From the NCBI GenBank assembly GCA_002840555.1, contig PHBJ01000002.1, positions 186,001 to 250,000 of the forward strand: DNA of 64,000 nt, written 5' to 3'. This DNA is from Deltaproteobacteria bacterium HGW-Deltaproteobacteria-13. GTDB lineage: Bacteria > Desulfobacterota > Syntrophia > Syntrophales > Smithellaceae. Positions 9,764 to 17,381 of this stretch are shown here, in pieces. The translations under genes and the position numbers were made by a program. The notes beneath the pieces were generated by a model. That model saw only the letters and a program-made list of their open reading frames with translations, was not told the DNA's origin and did no database searches. Within the stretch, counting starts at the first letter, position 1. Each line of letters opens with the position of its first letter.

Positions 9764-9811
9764 TCACTACTCCATAATAATAAGAAAATTAAAGAACATT
9801 AACTCCACATT

Positions 9812-9858
9812 ACGCTATATATTGGGGTTGGATTAGATAATACTACTACATATAGTAA
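9812..9858 (-). promoter_or_regulatory. Tandem NrdR boxes upstream of nrdD
   Basis: Two ten-base cores match the NrdR consensus CWATATATWG: CTATATATTG at 9815-9824 (perfect) and CTACATATAG at 9846-9855 (one mismatch). Their start-to-start distance is 31 bp, three helical turns, the arrangement expected for cooperative NrdR binding. They lie directly upstream of the nrdD start codon at 9763. The nrdR gene is not in this window. Confidence 0.8.
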
Positions 9859-9957
9859 TTATCAAGAGAATAATTAAAATATTTTTGGGGGTGTGTATTC
9901 TGATGGAAACCTGATTTAAGGGCAATAATTTAAATAAGATAAGACGGCTGAAATCAT

Positions 9958-11991
9958 TCACGCCTTGTTATATTCTGAAAAAATCATGGAAAAAACGGCA
10001 CGTCCCTGTGTGGATGATCTCAAATCGGTGGAATAACCAAACATGGCCTTTAAAGGAACCTTGGCTTTAATCTCGCTGATCGTTCCCTTGGGGTTAACGG
10101 ATTGAATCTCGCCCTTGCGGCCATTGATATCACCTATCACATCCCCCATAAACTCACTGGGCGTAATGATATCAACCATCATAATCGGTTCAAGCATAAT
10201 AGGATCGGCAAGATTACATCCGTCACGGAAAGCGGTGGCCGCCGCGATCTTGTAACCCTGAGCGGAAGATTCGCCTTCCCGGAAAGAGCCGCCGGTAATG
10301 GTCACTTCGACATCTATGACCGGATAGCCGTTCAATACGCCGTTCATCGTCGATTCCCTGATGCCCTCTTCAATCATTTCATAATATTCAGCAGGAATTA
10401 TGCTGTCATCAATTTTATTGATTATTTCAATTCCGGAACCACGCTTGATCGGAACAAGGGAAAGCCGTACATGGCCAAAGTGTTTCTTATCGCCCAGTTC
10501 CTTTTCAAAGATTCCTTCTATTTCCACCTTCTTCTGAATTGTTTCACGATAGACAACCCGCGGCCTGCCGACATTGACATGGCAATTGAATTCGCGCAGC
10601 AAACGATCAACAATAATTTCCAGATGCAGTTCTCCCATGCCGGAAATGATCGTTTGCGCGGTTTCATCTTCATACTTTACCCTCAACGTCGGATCTTCTT
10701 CTACCAGCTTTTCCAGGGCCATGGTCAGCTTCTCCTGATCGGCCGGCGTTTTGGCTTCAATGGCCTGGCTGATGACCGGCTCGTAAAACTCGATCAGCTC
10801 CAGCATAATCGGATTTTCTTCTTTACAAAGCGTATCGCCCGTTGTCGTTGTTTTTAAACCCAGGACGGCAACGATTTCCCCCGCGGAAGCAGAATCAATT
10901 CTTTCCCGTTTATTGGCGTGCATGCGTAAAAGACGGGCGATTTTTTCCCGCTTTTTCTTAATTGAATTATAAACCTCGTCATTAACATGAATTTTACCGG
11001 AATAAATCCGCAGGTAGGTAAGCTTCCTGCCTTCATCCAGCATAACTTTAAAAGCCAGCGCGGCAAGAGGTTCTTTATCGGAACTGTGCCGGACCTCTTC
11101 TTTTTTAGTGACAGGATTAATCCCTTTGACCGGCGGAACATCTTCGGGAGAAGGAAGATAATTGATGATGGCATCAAGCACCGGTTGAATGCCTTTATTA
11201 CGTAAAGCTGCGCCGCAAAGTACAGGAACTATTTTTAGAGATATAGTCGCTTTTCTCAAAGCTTCCTTTATTTCGGCAGGGGTAATTTCTTCACCGCTAA
11301 GATATTTGTCAGCCAGAACATCATCCGCTTCGGCAAGCGTCTCTATCATCTTTTCACGTTTTAATTTTACCTCATCGATGAATTCCTCAGGAATTTCCTC
11401 CGTTGAAAATTCCATCCCGTGCGTTGAATCATCCCAGACCAGCATCTTTTGATCGATCAGGTCGATTGCCCCCCGAAAATTATCTTCACTGCCCGCGGGA
11501 ATCTGGATGGCCACGGGAATGGAAGCAAAACGTTCCCGCATCATTTCAACCGTGCCGAAGAAATCCGCGCCCACCCTGTCCATTTTATTGATGAAGGCGA
11601 TCTTGGGAACACCGTACTTATCCGCCTGGTGCCATACGGTTTCCGATTGAGGCTGCACACAACCCACAGCGCAGAAAACAACCACCGCGCCGTCCAGCAC
11701 GCGCAGCGAACGCTCCACCTCGATAGTGAAATCGACATGTCCCGGTGTGTCAATGACATGAATGTCGTGATTATTCCATACCAGGGTGGTCACCGCCGAT
11801 GTAATCGTGATGCCTCTTTCCTGCTCCTGCGGCATCCAGTCCATAACGGCTTCACCGTCATGAACCTCGCCCATCTTGTAAGATTTGCCGGTGTAATAAA
11901 GGATTCTTTCCGTAAAGGTCGTTTTCCCCGCGTCAATATGAGCAATGATGCCTATATTGCGCGTGCGGGATATTTTCGATTTTGCTGCCAT
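9958..11991 (-). CDS. fusA: Elongation factor G-type GTPase (fusA paralogue)
   Basis: Ribosomal translocase or recycling GTPase of 677 aa. It shows the P-loop [29 protein letters not shown] and NKMD motifs, then EF-G domains III-V. It is not next to rpsL/rpsG/tuf, so it is likely a second EF-G copy rather than the str-operon gene. Deltaproteobacteria often carry several EF-G forms with divided translocation and recycling roles, and which this is cannot be told by eye. It begins 11 bases after a GerMN-domain gene, forming an odd two-gene operon. Confidence 0.92.
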   Translation of the reverse strand: MAAKSKISRTRNIGIIAHIDAGKTTFTERILYYTGKSYKMGEVHDGEAVMDWMPQEQERGITITSAVTTLVWNNHDIHVIDTPGHVDFTIEVERSLRVLDGAVVVFCAVGCVQPQSETVWHQADKYGVPKIAFINKMDRVGADFFGTVEMMRERFASIPVAIQIPAGSEDNFRGAIDLIDQKMLVWDDSTHGMEFSTEEIPEEFIDEVKLKREKMIETLAEADDVLADKYLSGEEITPAEIKEALRKATISLKIVPVLCGAALRNKGIQPVLDAIINYLPSPEDVPPVKGINPVTKKEEVRHSSDKEPLAALAFKVMLDEGRKLTYLRIYSGKIHVNDEVYNSIKKKREKIARLLRMHANKRERIDSASAGEIVAVLGLKTTTTGDTLCKEENPIMLELIEFYEPVISQAIEAKTPADQEKLTMALEKLVEEDPTLRVKYEDETAQTIISGMGELHLEIIVDRLLREFNCHVNVGRPRVVYRETIQKKVEIEGIFEKELGDKKHFGHVRLSLVPIKRGSGIEIINKIDDSIIPAEYYEMIEEGIRESTMNGVLNGYPVIDVEVTITGGSFREGESSAQGYKIAAATAFRDGCNLADPIMLEPIMMVDIITPSEFMGDVIGDINGRKGEIQSVNPKGTISEIKAKVPLKAMFGYSTDLRSSTQGRAVFSMIFSEYNKA

Positions 11992-12002
11992 AAGATAATC
12001 AA

Positions 12003-12611
12003 CTATTTTTCCGAAATAATAAGTTCCAGATCAGGAGAAAAGGCCTTCCGCGTAGAAATATGACCTTTGATGGAGGAAAGTTCTTTGCCTTCCACCAATA
12101 TTTTTACCTTCTTAATACCGGGAATATTTTCAGTGATAGAATTTGTTAAGGAATAAATTGTAGCCATCTCCGAAGCGGAGCTGCCCTGATGCAGCTTGGT
12201 CAGGCTTTTACTGAAATTAACTAAAGCAACTTCTCCATCTATCTTTACATCCCGGACGGCAACACCGTGAGGAAAGGTATTAACCAATTTATCTTTGGAT
12301 CCTTCAAGCAGGGCTTGAACAATTTCTCTGGCCTGCAACGCCGCATCGGCTTCCTTGACAACATAACGTTTTTCCGGCCTTAAAAAACGTTCCTGTTCGT
12401 CAGAAAAATAAATTTTAGCGATTTGTTTTTCTTTCTTTTTCATGGCGTCCATGTCCACCGGAGGAAACAAGGCGCTGAATAATGTCACAAAAAAAACGAC
12501 CAGCAAAACGAATATTCCACCGAGGATAACCGACAAGTAAATAATTCTTGTTGATTTCTTTGTCTTCTTTTCTTTGATAGTTTCAGACCGAAGCTGTCTC
12601 TTGGTCGTCAT
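12003..12611 (-). CDS. Membrane-anchored GerMN-domain protein
   Basis: A 202-aa protein with a positively charged N-terminus, one transmembrane helix (about residues 24-46, [20 protein letters not shown]) and an extracytoplasmic GerMN domain. Diagnostic GerMN features are [21 protein letters not shown], the central [21 protein letters not shown] and the terminal [11 protein letters not shown]. The domain is known from spore germination protein GerM but is widespread in non-sporulating Gram-negatives, where its role is unclear (cell-wall association is suspected). It precedes the EF-G gene by 11 bases, which suggests co-transcription from the promoter at 12645-12673. Confidence 0.85.
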   Translation of the reverse strand: MTTKRQLRSETIKEKKTKKSTRIIYLSVILGGIFVLLVVFFVTLFSALFPPVDMDAMKKKEKQIAKIYFSDEQERFLRPEKRYVVKEADAALQAREIVQALLEGSKDKLVNTFPHGVAVRDVKIDGEVALVNFSKSLTKLHQGSSASEMATIYSLTNSITENIPGIKKVKILVEGKELSSIKGHISTRKAFSPDLELIISEK

Positions 12612-12644
12612 AAAAACTTAACTCCTTTTGGAAAAACTTTTTTT

Positions 12645-12673
12645 GATTTATGGCATTTTACCTTAGCTGTCAA
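12645..12673 (-). promoter_or_regulatory. Candidate sigma-70 promoter for the GerMN-EF-G operon
   Basis: On the minus strand a perfect -35 TTGACA (12673-12668) is separated by 17 bases from TAAATC (12650-12645), about 35 bases before the GerMN start codon. The -10 is only moderately good. Confidence 0.5.
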
Positions 12674-12696
12674 GAAGAACAAACTTCCGTCCGGTG

Positions 12697-12751
12697 AAAA
12701 ATAAACAGCCCCTGCAATCACAACAGCATTACGCTGTAGATTCCAGAGGCT
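12697..12751 (-). terminator. Rho-independent terminator after rubrerythrin
   Basis: On the minus strand a two-part stem forms: AGCCTCTG (12751-12744) with CAGGGGCT (12714-12707), one mismatch, enclosing an inner hairpin ACAGC-gtaat-GCTGT (12737-12723). It is followed by the T-rich GTTTATTTTTC. It lies 27 bases beyond the rubrerythrin stop. Confidence 0.65.
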
Positions 12752-12777
12752 ATTATATAAAATCTTTTATCTACAAT

Positions 12778-13359
12778 TTAATAATTTTCCGCTAAAACCT
12801 CATAATACGATTGCGGGTGCTTGCAGGCGGGGCATTCTTTGGGCGCTTCATCTCCCTCATACACATATCCGCAGTTAATGCAGTGCCATTTTGTTGATGT
12901 CTTCTTTTTAAATACTTCGCTGCCGGCAATGTTGGCGGCCAGCTTGCGGTATCTTTTTTCATGGAAATTTTCAACTTTCGATATTTGCTCATAAGAACGG
13001 GCAATTTCGGGGAAGCCTTCCTCTTTGGCAATGTTGGCAAAATTGGCATAAAGCGTCGTCCATTCCATGTTCTCTCCGGCGGCCGCCGCCTCCAGATTGC
13101 TCTTCGTGTCGCCGATTACGCCTGCGGGATAGCCGGCCGTAATTTCAACTTCCCCGCCTTCAAGATATTGAAAAAATACTTTTGCATGCTCTTTTTCATT
13201 TTCCGCCGTCTCCAGGAAAATGCGCGAAATCTGTTCAAGGCCTTCTTTTTTAGCTGCACTGGCAAAAAAAGTATAGCGGTTCCTGGCCTGTGACTCACCG
13301 GCAAACGAAGCCAGTAAATTTTTTTCTGTCTTTGTTCCTTTAATTGATTTACCCATCAT
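12778..13359 (-). CDS. rbr: Rubrerythrin
   Basis: Peroxide-reducing di-iron protein of anaerobes, cytoplasmic, 193 aa. The N-terminal four-helix bundle carries the ligands in FAGESQARNRY and ETAENEKEHAKVFF, repeated in the second half as EEGFPEIARSYEQISKVENFHEKRY. A C-terminal rubredoxin-like site CINCGYVYEG ... CPACKHP binds the FeS4 iron. Full length. It follows a flavoredoxin-like gene by 59 bases on the same strand, so the two probably form an oxidative-stress operon ending in the terminator at 12697-12751. Two adjacent ATG codons leave the start uncertain by one to two residues. Confidence 0.96.
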   Translation of the reverse strand: MMGKSIKGTKTEKNLLASFAGESQARNRYTFFASAAKKEGLEQISRIFLETAENEKEHAKVFFQYLEGGEVEITAGYPAGVIGDTKSNLEAAAAGENMEWTTLYANFANIAKEEGFPEIARSYEQISKVENFHEKRYRKLAANIAGSEVFKKKTSTKWHCINCGYVYEGDEAPKECPACKHPQSYYEVLAENY

Positions 13360-13418
13360 TCATCTCCTTTCATTTCTTGTTTTCAGTAACTTATACACTC
13401 TTTTTTATTTAGCAATGG

Positions 13419-13988
13419 CTATTTCAAATTTTTACCCACGGAAAAAGCTTTCCCCAGATATTTTCCCACACCATAATAGGATTGTATTTCCGGTCCGTAA
13501 AGCACCGGATTGATTTTTAAGATATCCGGCAGTCCATCTTGCCCCAGCATTGATTCATCAACCTTGACATCGATAATCTCACCGATAAAATGCGTGTGAA
13601 TGCCGATCTCGACTGAATCAATGAGTTTGCATTCCAGAATCATTGGGAATTCATTAATATAAGGAGCATCAACCTTTTCGCTTTTTACGGCTGTCATTTT
13701 TGCCGCTGCGAATTTATCAACCTTTCTGCCGGAAACCATGCCGCAATAATCGGCAATTTCGACCTGAGCGGATGAAGGGACATTGACCGTAAAGGCCTTG
13801 CGCTCCATGATGTTGCCGTGAGTATAAGTAGCCGATCTTAACGAGACAGCCAGACACGGCGGTATGGAGCTGCAGACCCCTCCCCAGGCAATGGTCGCCG
13901 CATTGGGTTTGCCATTTTGGTCATAAGTCCCTATTAACCAGACGGGTGTGGGGAAAGTCAGCGTTTTGGCGCCAAAAGACTTTTTCAT
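13419..13988 (-). CDS. Flavoredoxin-like FMN-binding protein
   Basis: A 189-aa member of the flavin-reductase/flavoredoxin split-barrel family, which binds FMN and shuttles electrons or reduces flavin. The family pattern is clear: TPVWLIGTYDQNGKPNAATIAWGGVCSSIPPCLAVSLR near the start, then NIMERKAFTVNVPSS and the late HTHFIGEIIDV. Flavoredoxins are known in Desulfovibrio, where they have been linked to thiosulfate reduction, and are often near oxidative-stress genes, as here with rubrerythrin. The electron partner is not identifiable. Confidence 0.88.
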   Translation of the reverse strand: MKKSFGAKTLTFPTPVWLIGTYDQNGKPNAATIAWGGVCSSIPPCLAVSLRSATYTHGNIMERKAFTVNVPSSAQVEIADYCGMVSGRKVDKFAAAKMTAVKSEKVDAPYINEFPMILECKLIDSVEIGIHTHFIGEIIDVKVDESMLGQDGLPDILKINPVLYGPEIQSYYGVGKYLGKAFSVGKNLK

Positions 13989-14191
13989 AAATTTCTCCTG
14001 ATCGTTTTTTAATTTAAAATAATACTTATTTTTTTAAATTTTATATATTATTTAAAAAAATTCAAATTATTAAAAAATTAATTTCTAAACTAATTTATAT
14101 TATGATAAGGATAATTAAAAGCAGTGTTCGTTATAATGCGATAAATACCAGATGCTGTTAAATTTTTTGATTATATGAGGAGGATCTCTTT

Positions 14192-14371
14192 ATGGCAACG
14201 ATTATGCCGGAATCAGAACAGGTACAAAAAGCAATCAAATGGATATCCATAAGTTTGGAAGATGATAATCAGCCGATAAAAACGCTTTTGGAAAAGGCGA
14301 TTTTAAAATTTGACTTATCGCCCAAAGATTCGGATTTCTTAATGAATTTCTTTGCCAACAGAGACAAATAG
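14192..14371 (+). CDS. 59-aa conserved-looking small protein
   Basis: Encodes MATIMPESEQVQKAIKWISI followed by a short amphipathic region ending DSDFLMNFFANRDK. It starts at ATG 14192 behind a strong GAGGAGG site eight bases away and is followed by a terminator hairpin at 14397-14439, so it has all the marks of an independent gene. There is no signal peptide, Cys or metal motif; helices with a hydrophobic face are likely. Similar small proteins occur in deltaproteobacteria as I recall, without known function. It stands alone between flavoredoxin and mscL, both on the other strand. Confidence 0.75.
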   Translation: MATIMPESEQVQKAIKWISISLEDDNQPIKTLLEKAILKFDLSPKDSDFLMNFFANRDK

Positions 14372-14396
14372 GCAAAAGATTTATCTCCAAAATATT

Positions 14397-14442
14397 AAAC
14401 TCAAGCAGCTATCCATAAGCCGGAAGCTGCTTTGAGTTTATC
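14397..14442 (+). terminator. Rho-independent terminator after the 59-aa gene
   Basis: AAACTCAAGCAGCT (14397-14410) pairs with AGCTGCTTTGAGTTT (14425-14439), with one bulged base and a 14-base loop. The U-tract continues as TTTATCTTT. It ends the 59-aa gene and might also help stop mscL transcripts arriving from the other side. Confidence 0.75.
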
Positions 14443-14487
14443 TTTAAAAAACAGGATCTTAATCCTGATAAATACGCGGGAATCCGG

Positions 14488-14889
14488 TTATTTTCTCAAT
14501 AGCTCTCTTATTTCGGTAAGCAATTCCTGATCTTTCGTCAATGGCGGCGCCACAGCTTCCTGCTGCTTATTTTTCATGATCATTCCGATAAATTTGACAA
14601 TGAAGATATACAAGGCCAAAGCGACTATCAGAAAATTGACGATTTCTCCGATAAACAATCCGTAAGGAACGTCCTTGCCGTTAAGCACCCATTTCCAGGT
14701 CAGATAACTCTGATTACCGGGCATCAAAACACTGACAAAAGGCATGATGATGTGCTTCACAAGGGAATCTACAATCTTGCCGAATGCTGCTCCGATAATC
14801 ACACCAATGGCAAGATCAACGACATTACCTTTAAATGCGAAATTTTTAAACTCTTCCAGCATTCCTGATACTTTTTTCCTGGCTTCCAT
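14488..14889 (-). CDS. mscL: Large-conductance mechanosensitive channel
   Basis: Homopentameric inner-membrane channel opened by membrane tension in osmotic down-shock. The first helix carries the signature FAFKGNVVDLAIGVIIGAAFGKIV, the second is GEIVNFLIVALALYIFIVKFIGM, and a cytoplasmic C-terminal helix ends LLTEIRELL. The ATG at 14889 gives 133 aa. The Shine-Dalgarno GGGGGAGG almost touches it, so an upstream TTG (14904) or the ATG of MLEEF cannot be excluded. It is the last gene of a short minus-strand group with the lipoprotein and HD genes. Confidence 0.94.
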   Translation of the reverse strand: MEARKKVSGMLEEFKNFAFKGNVVDLAIGVIIGAAFGKIVDSLVKHIIMPFVSVLMPGNQSYLTWKWVLNGKDVPYGLFIGEIVNFLIVALALYIFIVKFIGMIMKNKQQEAVAPPLTKDQELLTEIRELLRK

Positions 14890-14915
14890 ACCTCCCCCTT
14901 TCAATGTTTGCCGTA

Positions 14916-15353
14916 TTATTCTATCTTGGACATTTCTTCATAAATCTTCAAATCAATCACACTAAAAAATGTGTCATATTGTTCTTTCTGTAAAAGGCGC
15001 TGCATTTTCCATCCTGTGTTTGTTTTCTTCTCCGTAATCACGGAAAGGCCGACCTCACATTCTTTCCAGTTGAGCCGTTTGACGCGGGCGATTGATTTCG
15101 TCCGCCAATCGCCGGATTCCCGAAAGTCCGAATCAACCCGCAGATTTTTCAAATCTATCCTGACATTCGTCCCGATATCTTTTTCCTTAAAAACACCGGC
15201 AATCGCCCGGAGAATAACTATTTCTTTGGCTTCATAAACATGGCTGTATTCATCCGGCTGCGATATGACCGTCCCGCCGAAGTGACCGGCACAGGCGGTA
15301 ATACCCAACAGGAGAAGAAAAGAGAAAAACAAAATATTTTTTTTATGAATCAT
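14916..15353 (-). CDS. Predicted lipoprotein, function unknown
   Basis: A 145-aa protein with a lipoprotein signal: MIHKKNILFFSFLLLLGITAC, in which the lipobox ITAC puts the acylated Cys about 21 residues in. The mature part is small and charged, with WKECEVGLSVITEKKTNTGW, and has no recognised domain. The ATG at 15353 is chosen because AGGA lies eight bases upstream; the two earlier in-frame ATGs overlap or precede that site. It follows the HD-domain gene by about 30 bases, so the two may be co-expressed. Confidence 0.75.
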   Translation of the reverse strand: MIHKKNILFFSFLLLLGITACAGHFGGTVISQPDEYSHVYEAKEIVILRAIAGVFKEKDIGTNVRIDLKNLRVDSDFRESGDWRTKSIARVKRLNWKECEVGLSVITEKKTNTGWKMQRLLQKEQYDTFFSVIDLKIYEEMSKIE

Positions 15354-15383
15354 CAAATCCATCCTATGAACGATCACAAAGGC

Positions 15384-15959
15384 TTACCGGCTATTTCCGT
15401 TTATCCACCATGATCCTTTTTCTTTGAACCACCACAGTGAGGAATCTGTCTTCGTAATTCTATCGGCAAGTTTTTTACCATTCTCCGTCGTTAATCTCTG
15501 CAACGCAAAATCGATCCATTCGTCCGAATATTTATTTCCTAAATCGCCGCATTCTTTTAATTGCAGGATGAGAGCGATCTGATCGGCATCACGCGCGATT
15601 AATGATTCCTTTGTCTCTTTTGCATTAAACTCTTCTATCGCCGACCGGATATCTTCACCGAAAAAAAGTTCATCCGTTAACTCTTTAACGGCTTTTTCTT
15701 CATCGACATTGACGTATTTTTTATTCACATAATTCATATCGCCGGTACGCGCTTCAGGCAAATCGTGAAGAACACACATCTTCAATACGCGAAACTCGTC
15801 CAGGGAATCATCCATTTTACAAAGCGTGTAACCGACAAATACGGTGCGCAAAACGTGTTCGGCGACCGATTCATTGCCGCTGCCCAGAAACTGATAACCG
15901 CTCCGCGGCGTTCTGCTGAGCATTCCTACCTCAAACAAAAAATTGGCGATACTATCCAT
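15384..15959 (-). CDS. HD-domain phosphohydrolase (YfbR/HDDC2-like)
   Basis: A 191-aa metal-dependent phosphohydrolase. The HD ligands are His in ESVAEHVLRT, the His-Asp pair in CVLHDLPEA, and Asp in ARDADQIALILQ, spaced as in the 5'-deoxynucleotidase YfbR and human HDDC2. The likely role is dephosphorylation of deoxynucleoside monophosphates, but that is family-based. The start has a good AAGGA site that overlaps the stop of the preceding small gene, implying coupled translation. Confidence 0.9.
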   Translation of the reverse strand: MDSIANFLFEVGMLSRTPRSGYQFLGSGNESVAEHVLRTVFVGYTLCKMDDSLDEFRVLKMCVLHDLPEARTGDMNYVNKKYVNVDEEKAVKELTDELFFGEDIRSAIEEFNAKETKESLIARDADQIALILQLKECGDLGNKYSDEWIDFALQRLTTENGKKLADRITKTDSSLWWFKEKGSWWINGNSR

Positions 15960-15960
15960 T

Positions 15961-16170
15961 TTATTCCTTTTTCAATGTTTTGATCCGGTTAGCCATCATG
16001 TCCGATATTTTCGTTATTTGCAACTGCATTGACGCAACACCGTCGGGACGCATAGCGATAACCTTGTCTAATTGCGTTTTCCAGTGTTCCAGCAAGTTGA
16101 TTTCATTTTCCTTTATTTTTTTCTCGAAACGTTCCTGGTATTCCTTTATAAACAAGTCAGTTGCATTCAT
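15961..16170 (-). CDS. Small hypothetical protein upstream of the HD gene
   Basis: A 69-aa, helical, charged protein beginning MNATDLFIKEYQERFEKKIK and ending MMANRIKTLKKE. No domain is recognised. The ATG at 16170 follows AAGGTGG with five bases of spacing; a GTG three codons earlier is part of that site and is rejected. Its stop is one base before the HD-domain start, so it is the first gene of a minus-strand group running into the HD, lipoprotein and mscL genes. Confidence 0.7.
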   Translation of the reverse strand: MNATDLFIKEYQERFEKKIKENEINLLEHWKTQLDKVIAMRPDGVASMQLQITKISDMMANRIKTLKKE

Positions 16171-16259
16171 TCTAACCACCTTATATTTTATTTTTTTGAA
16201 ATGTGAGGTATTATATCATCGAAGGTTCATCTTGCAACAAGGAATTTAAAAATCATGAT

Positions 16260-16288
16260 TTGACACTACTCGTCAAATACTATAAACA
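16260..16288 (+). promoter_or_regulatory. Promoter with overlapping inverted repeat
   Basis: TTGACA at 16260-16265 is a perfect -35; TAAACA at 16283-16288 (17 bases) or TATAAA at 16281-16286 (15 bases) can serve as -10. The -35 lies inside a perfect inverted repeat TTGAC-N7-GTCAA (16260-16276), which could be an operator. It drives the DUF1385 gene starting at 16324. Confidence 0.5.
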
Positions 16289-16323
16289 AACATAAAAATT
16301 TAATTAAAGTAGAATAAATATAT

Positions 16324-17193
16324 ATGCCATCCAAACCAAAACATGAAGACATCGCCGGCGGACAGGCAATTATCGAGGGCGTTATGATGCGCCACGGTAA
16401 TAAAATCGCCGCAGCCGTTAGACGGCCCGACAAGGAAATTGTTTTTCAGGAACGTGAATATATTCCGCTGACTAAACGTTACAAGATCCTTGGATGGATG
16501 TTTGTCCGGGGAACCATTACTTTATTTGAAATGATGGTCGTGGGATTTAAATGTCTGATGTTTTCTGCCGATATAGCCCTTTCGGAAGAAGAAAGAAAAC
16601 CCAAAGACTGGGAAATGTATCTTTCGTTACTCATAAGTTTTTCTATTGCCATTTTTTTCTTTGTCGTCGTGCCGGCTTTTTTCTTTACAAAGATAAAATT
16701 CTACATAGATAATCTTATTCTTTTAAATATTCTGGAGGGCTGCGTACGCCTCGGCATGTTTCTTTGTTTTCTGGCCGCTACGCTTCTCATGACGGACATG
16801 CGGCGTGTTTATATGTATCACGGCGCCGAACATAAAACCGTGTTTGCCTGGGAAGCAGGTGAAGAGCTGACTGTTGAAAATGTTAAAAATTATTCCACCC
16901 GTCATCCCCGTTGCGGAACAAGTTTTATTCTTTTTGTGATGATTGTTTCCATATTGGTATTTTCTTTACTGGGACGTCCGGACTTTCTGCACAGAGTCAT
17001 CTATAAAATTCTGCTCCTCCCCGTTGTGGCGGGCATTTCTTATGAGGCGATCCGTTTTACAGGCAAATACAGCCACTCGAAACTTGTACAGATGATGAGC
17101 TGGCCGGGATTAATGCTCCAAAAAATAACAACCCGGGAACCGTCTGATGATCAAATTGAAGTGGCCATTGCCGCAATGAAAAAAGTGATTTAA
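16324..17193 (+). CDS. DUF1385 membrane protein (YqhQ-like)
   Basis: A 289-aa integral membrane protein of the DUF1385 family, whose function is unknown. Family signatures are present: the N-terminal GGQAIIEGVMMRHGNK, the central YMYHGAEHKTVFAWEAGEELT with conserved His/Glu, and HPRCGTSFIL. Four to five membrane helices are visible (around residues 95-120, 135-160, 200-220 and 225-245). In many genomes this gene neighbours prfA and rpmE; here the context is different, with a LysM gene downstream. The conserved polar motifs suggest an enzyme or metal site at the membrane. Confidence 0.9.
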   Translation: MPSKPKHEDIAGGQAIIEGVMMRHGNKIAAAVRRPDKEIVFQEREYIPLTKRYKILGWMFVRGTITLFEMMVVGFKCLMFSADIALSEEERKPKDWEMYLSLLISFSIAIFFFVVVPAFFFTKIKFYIDNLILLNILEGCVRLGMFLCFLAATLLMTDMRRVYMYHGAEHKTVFAWEAGEELTVENVKNYSTRHPRCGTSFILFVMIVSILVFSLLGRPDFLHRVIYKILLLPVVAGISYEAIRFTGKYSHSKLVQMMSWPGLMLQKITTREPSDDQIEVAIAAMKKVI

Positions 17194-17381
17194 TCCAAAG
17201 CTCCCTTCAATCAATTAATTTTTGACGCCTCGGAATCCGATTCTAATCCTTTTCCTGTCCTATAAACTTCAGAATTTCATTGAGGGCAATATAATATAAG
17301 GAATTGACTTTTCTTATGAATTGGAGTAATAAATATACTGTATTTTTGTTTTTTAATCTCTTATGTAAGGGGAAGGCGCTA

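Noticed and set aside
10102-10857. 251-codon frame antisense to EF-G
   Set aside because: Shadow of the highly conserved EF-G reading frame.
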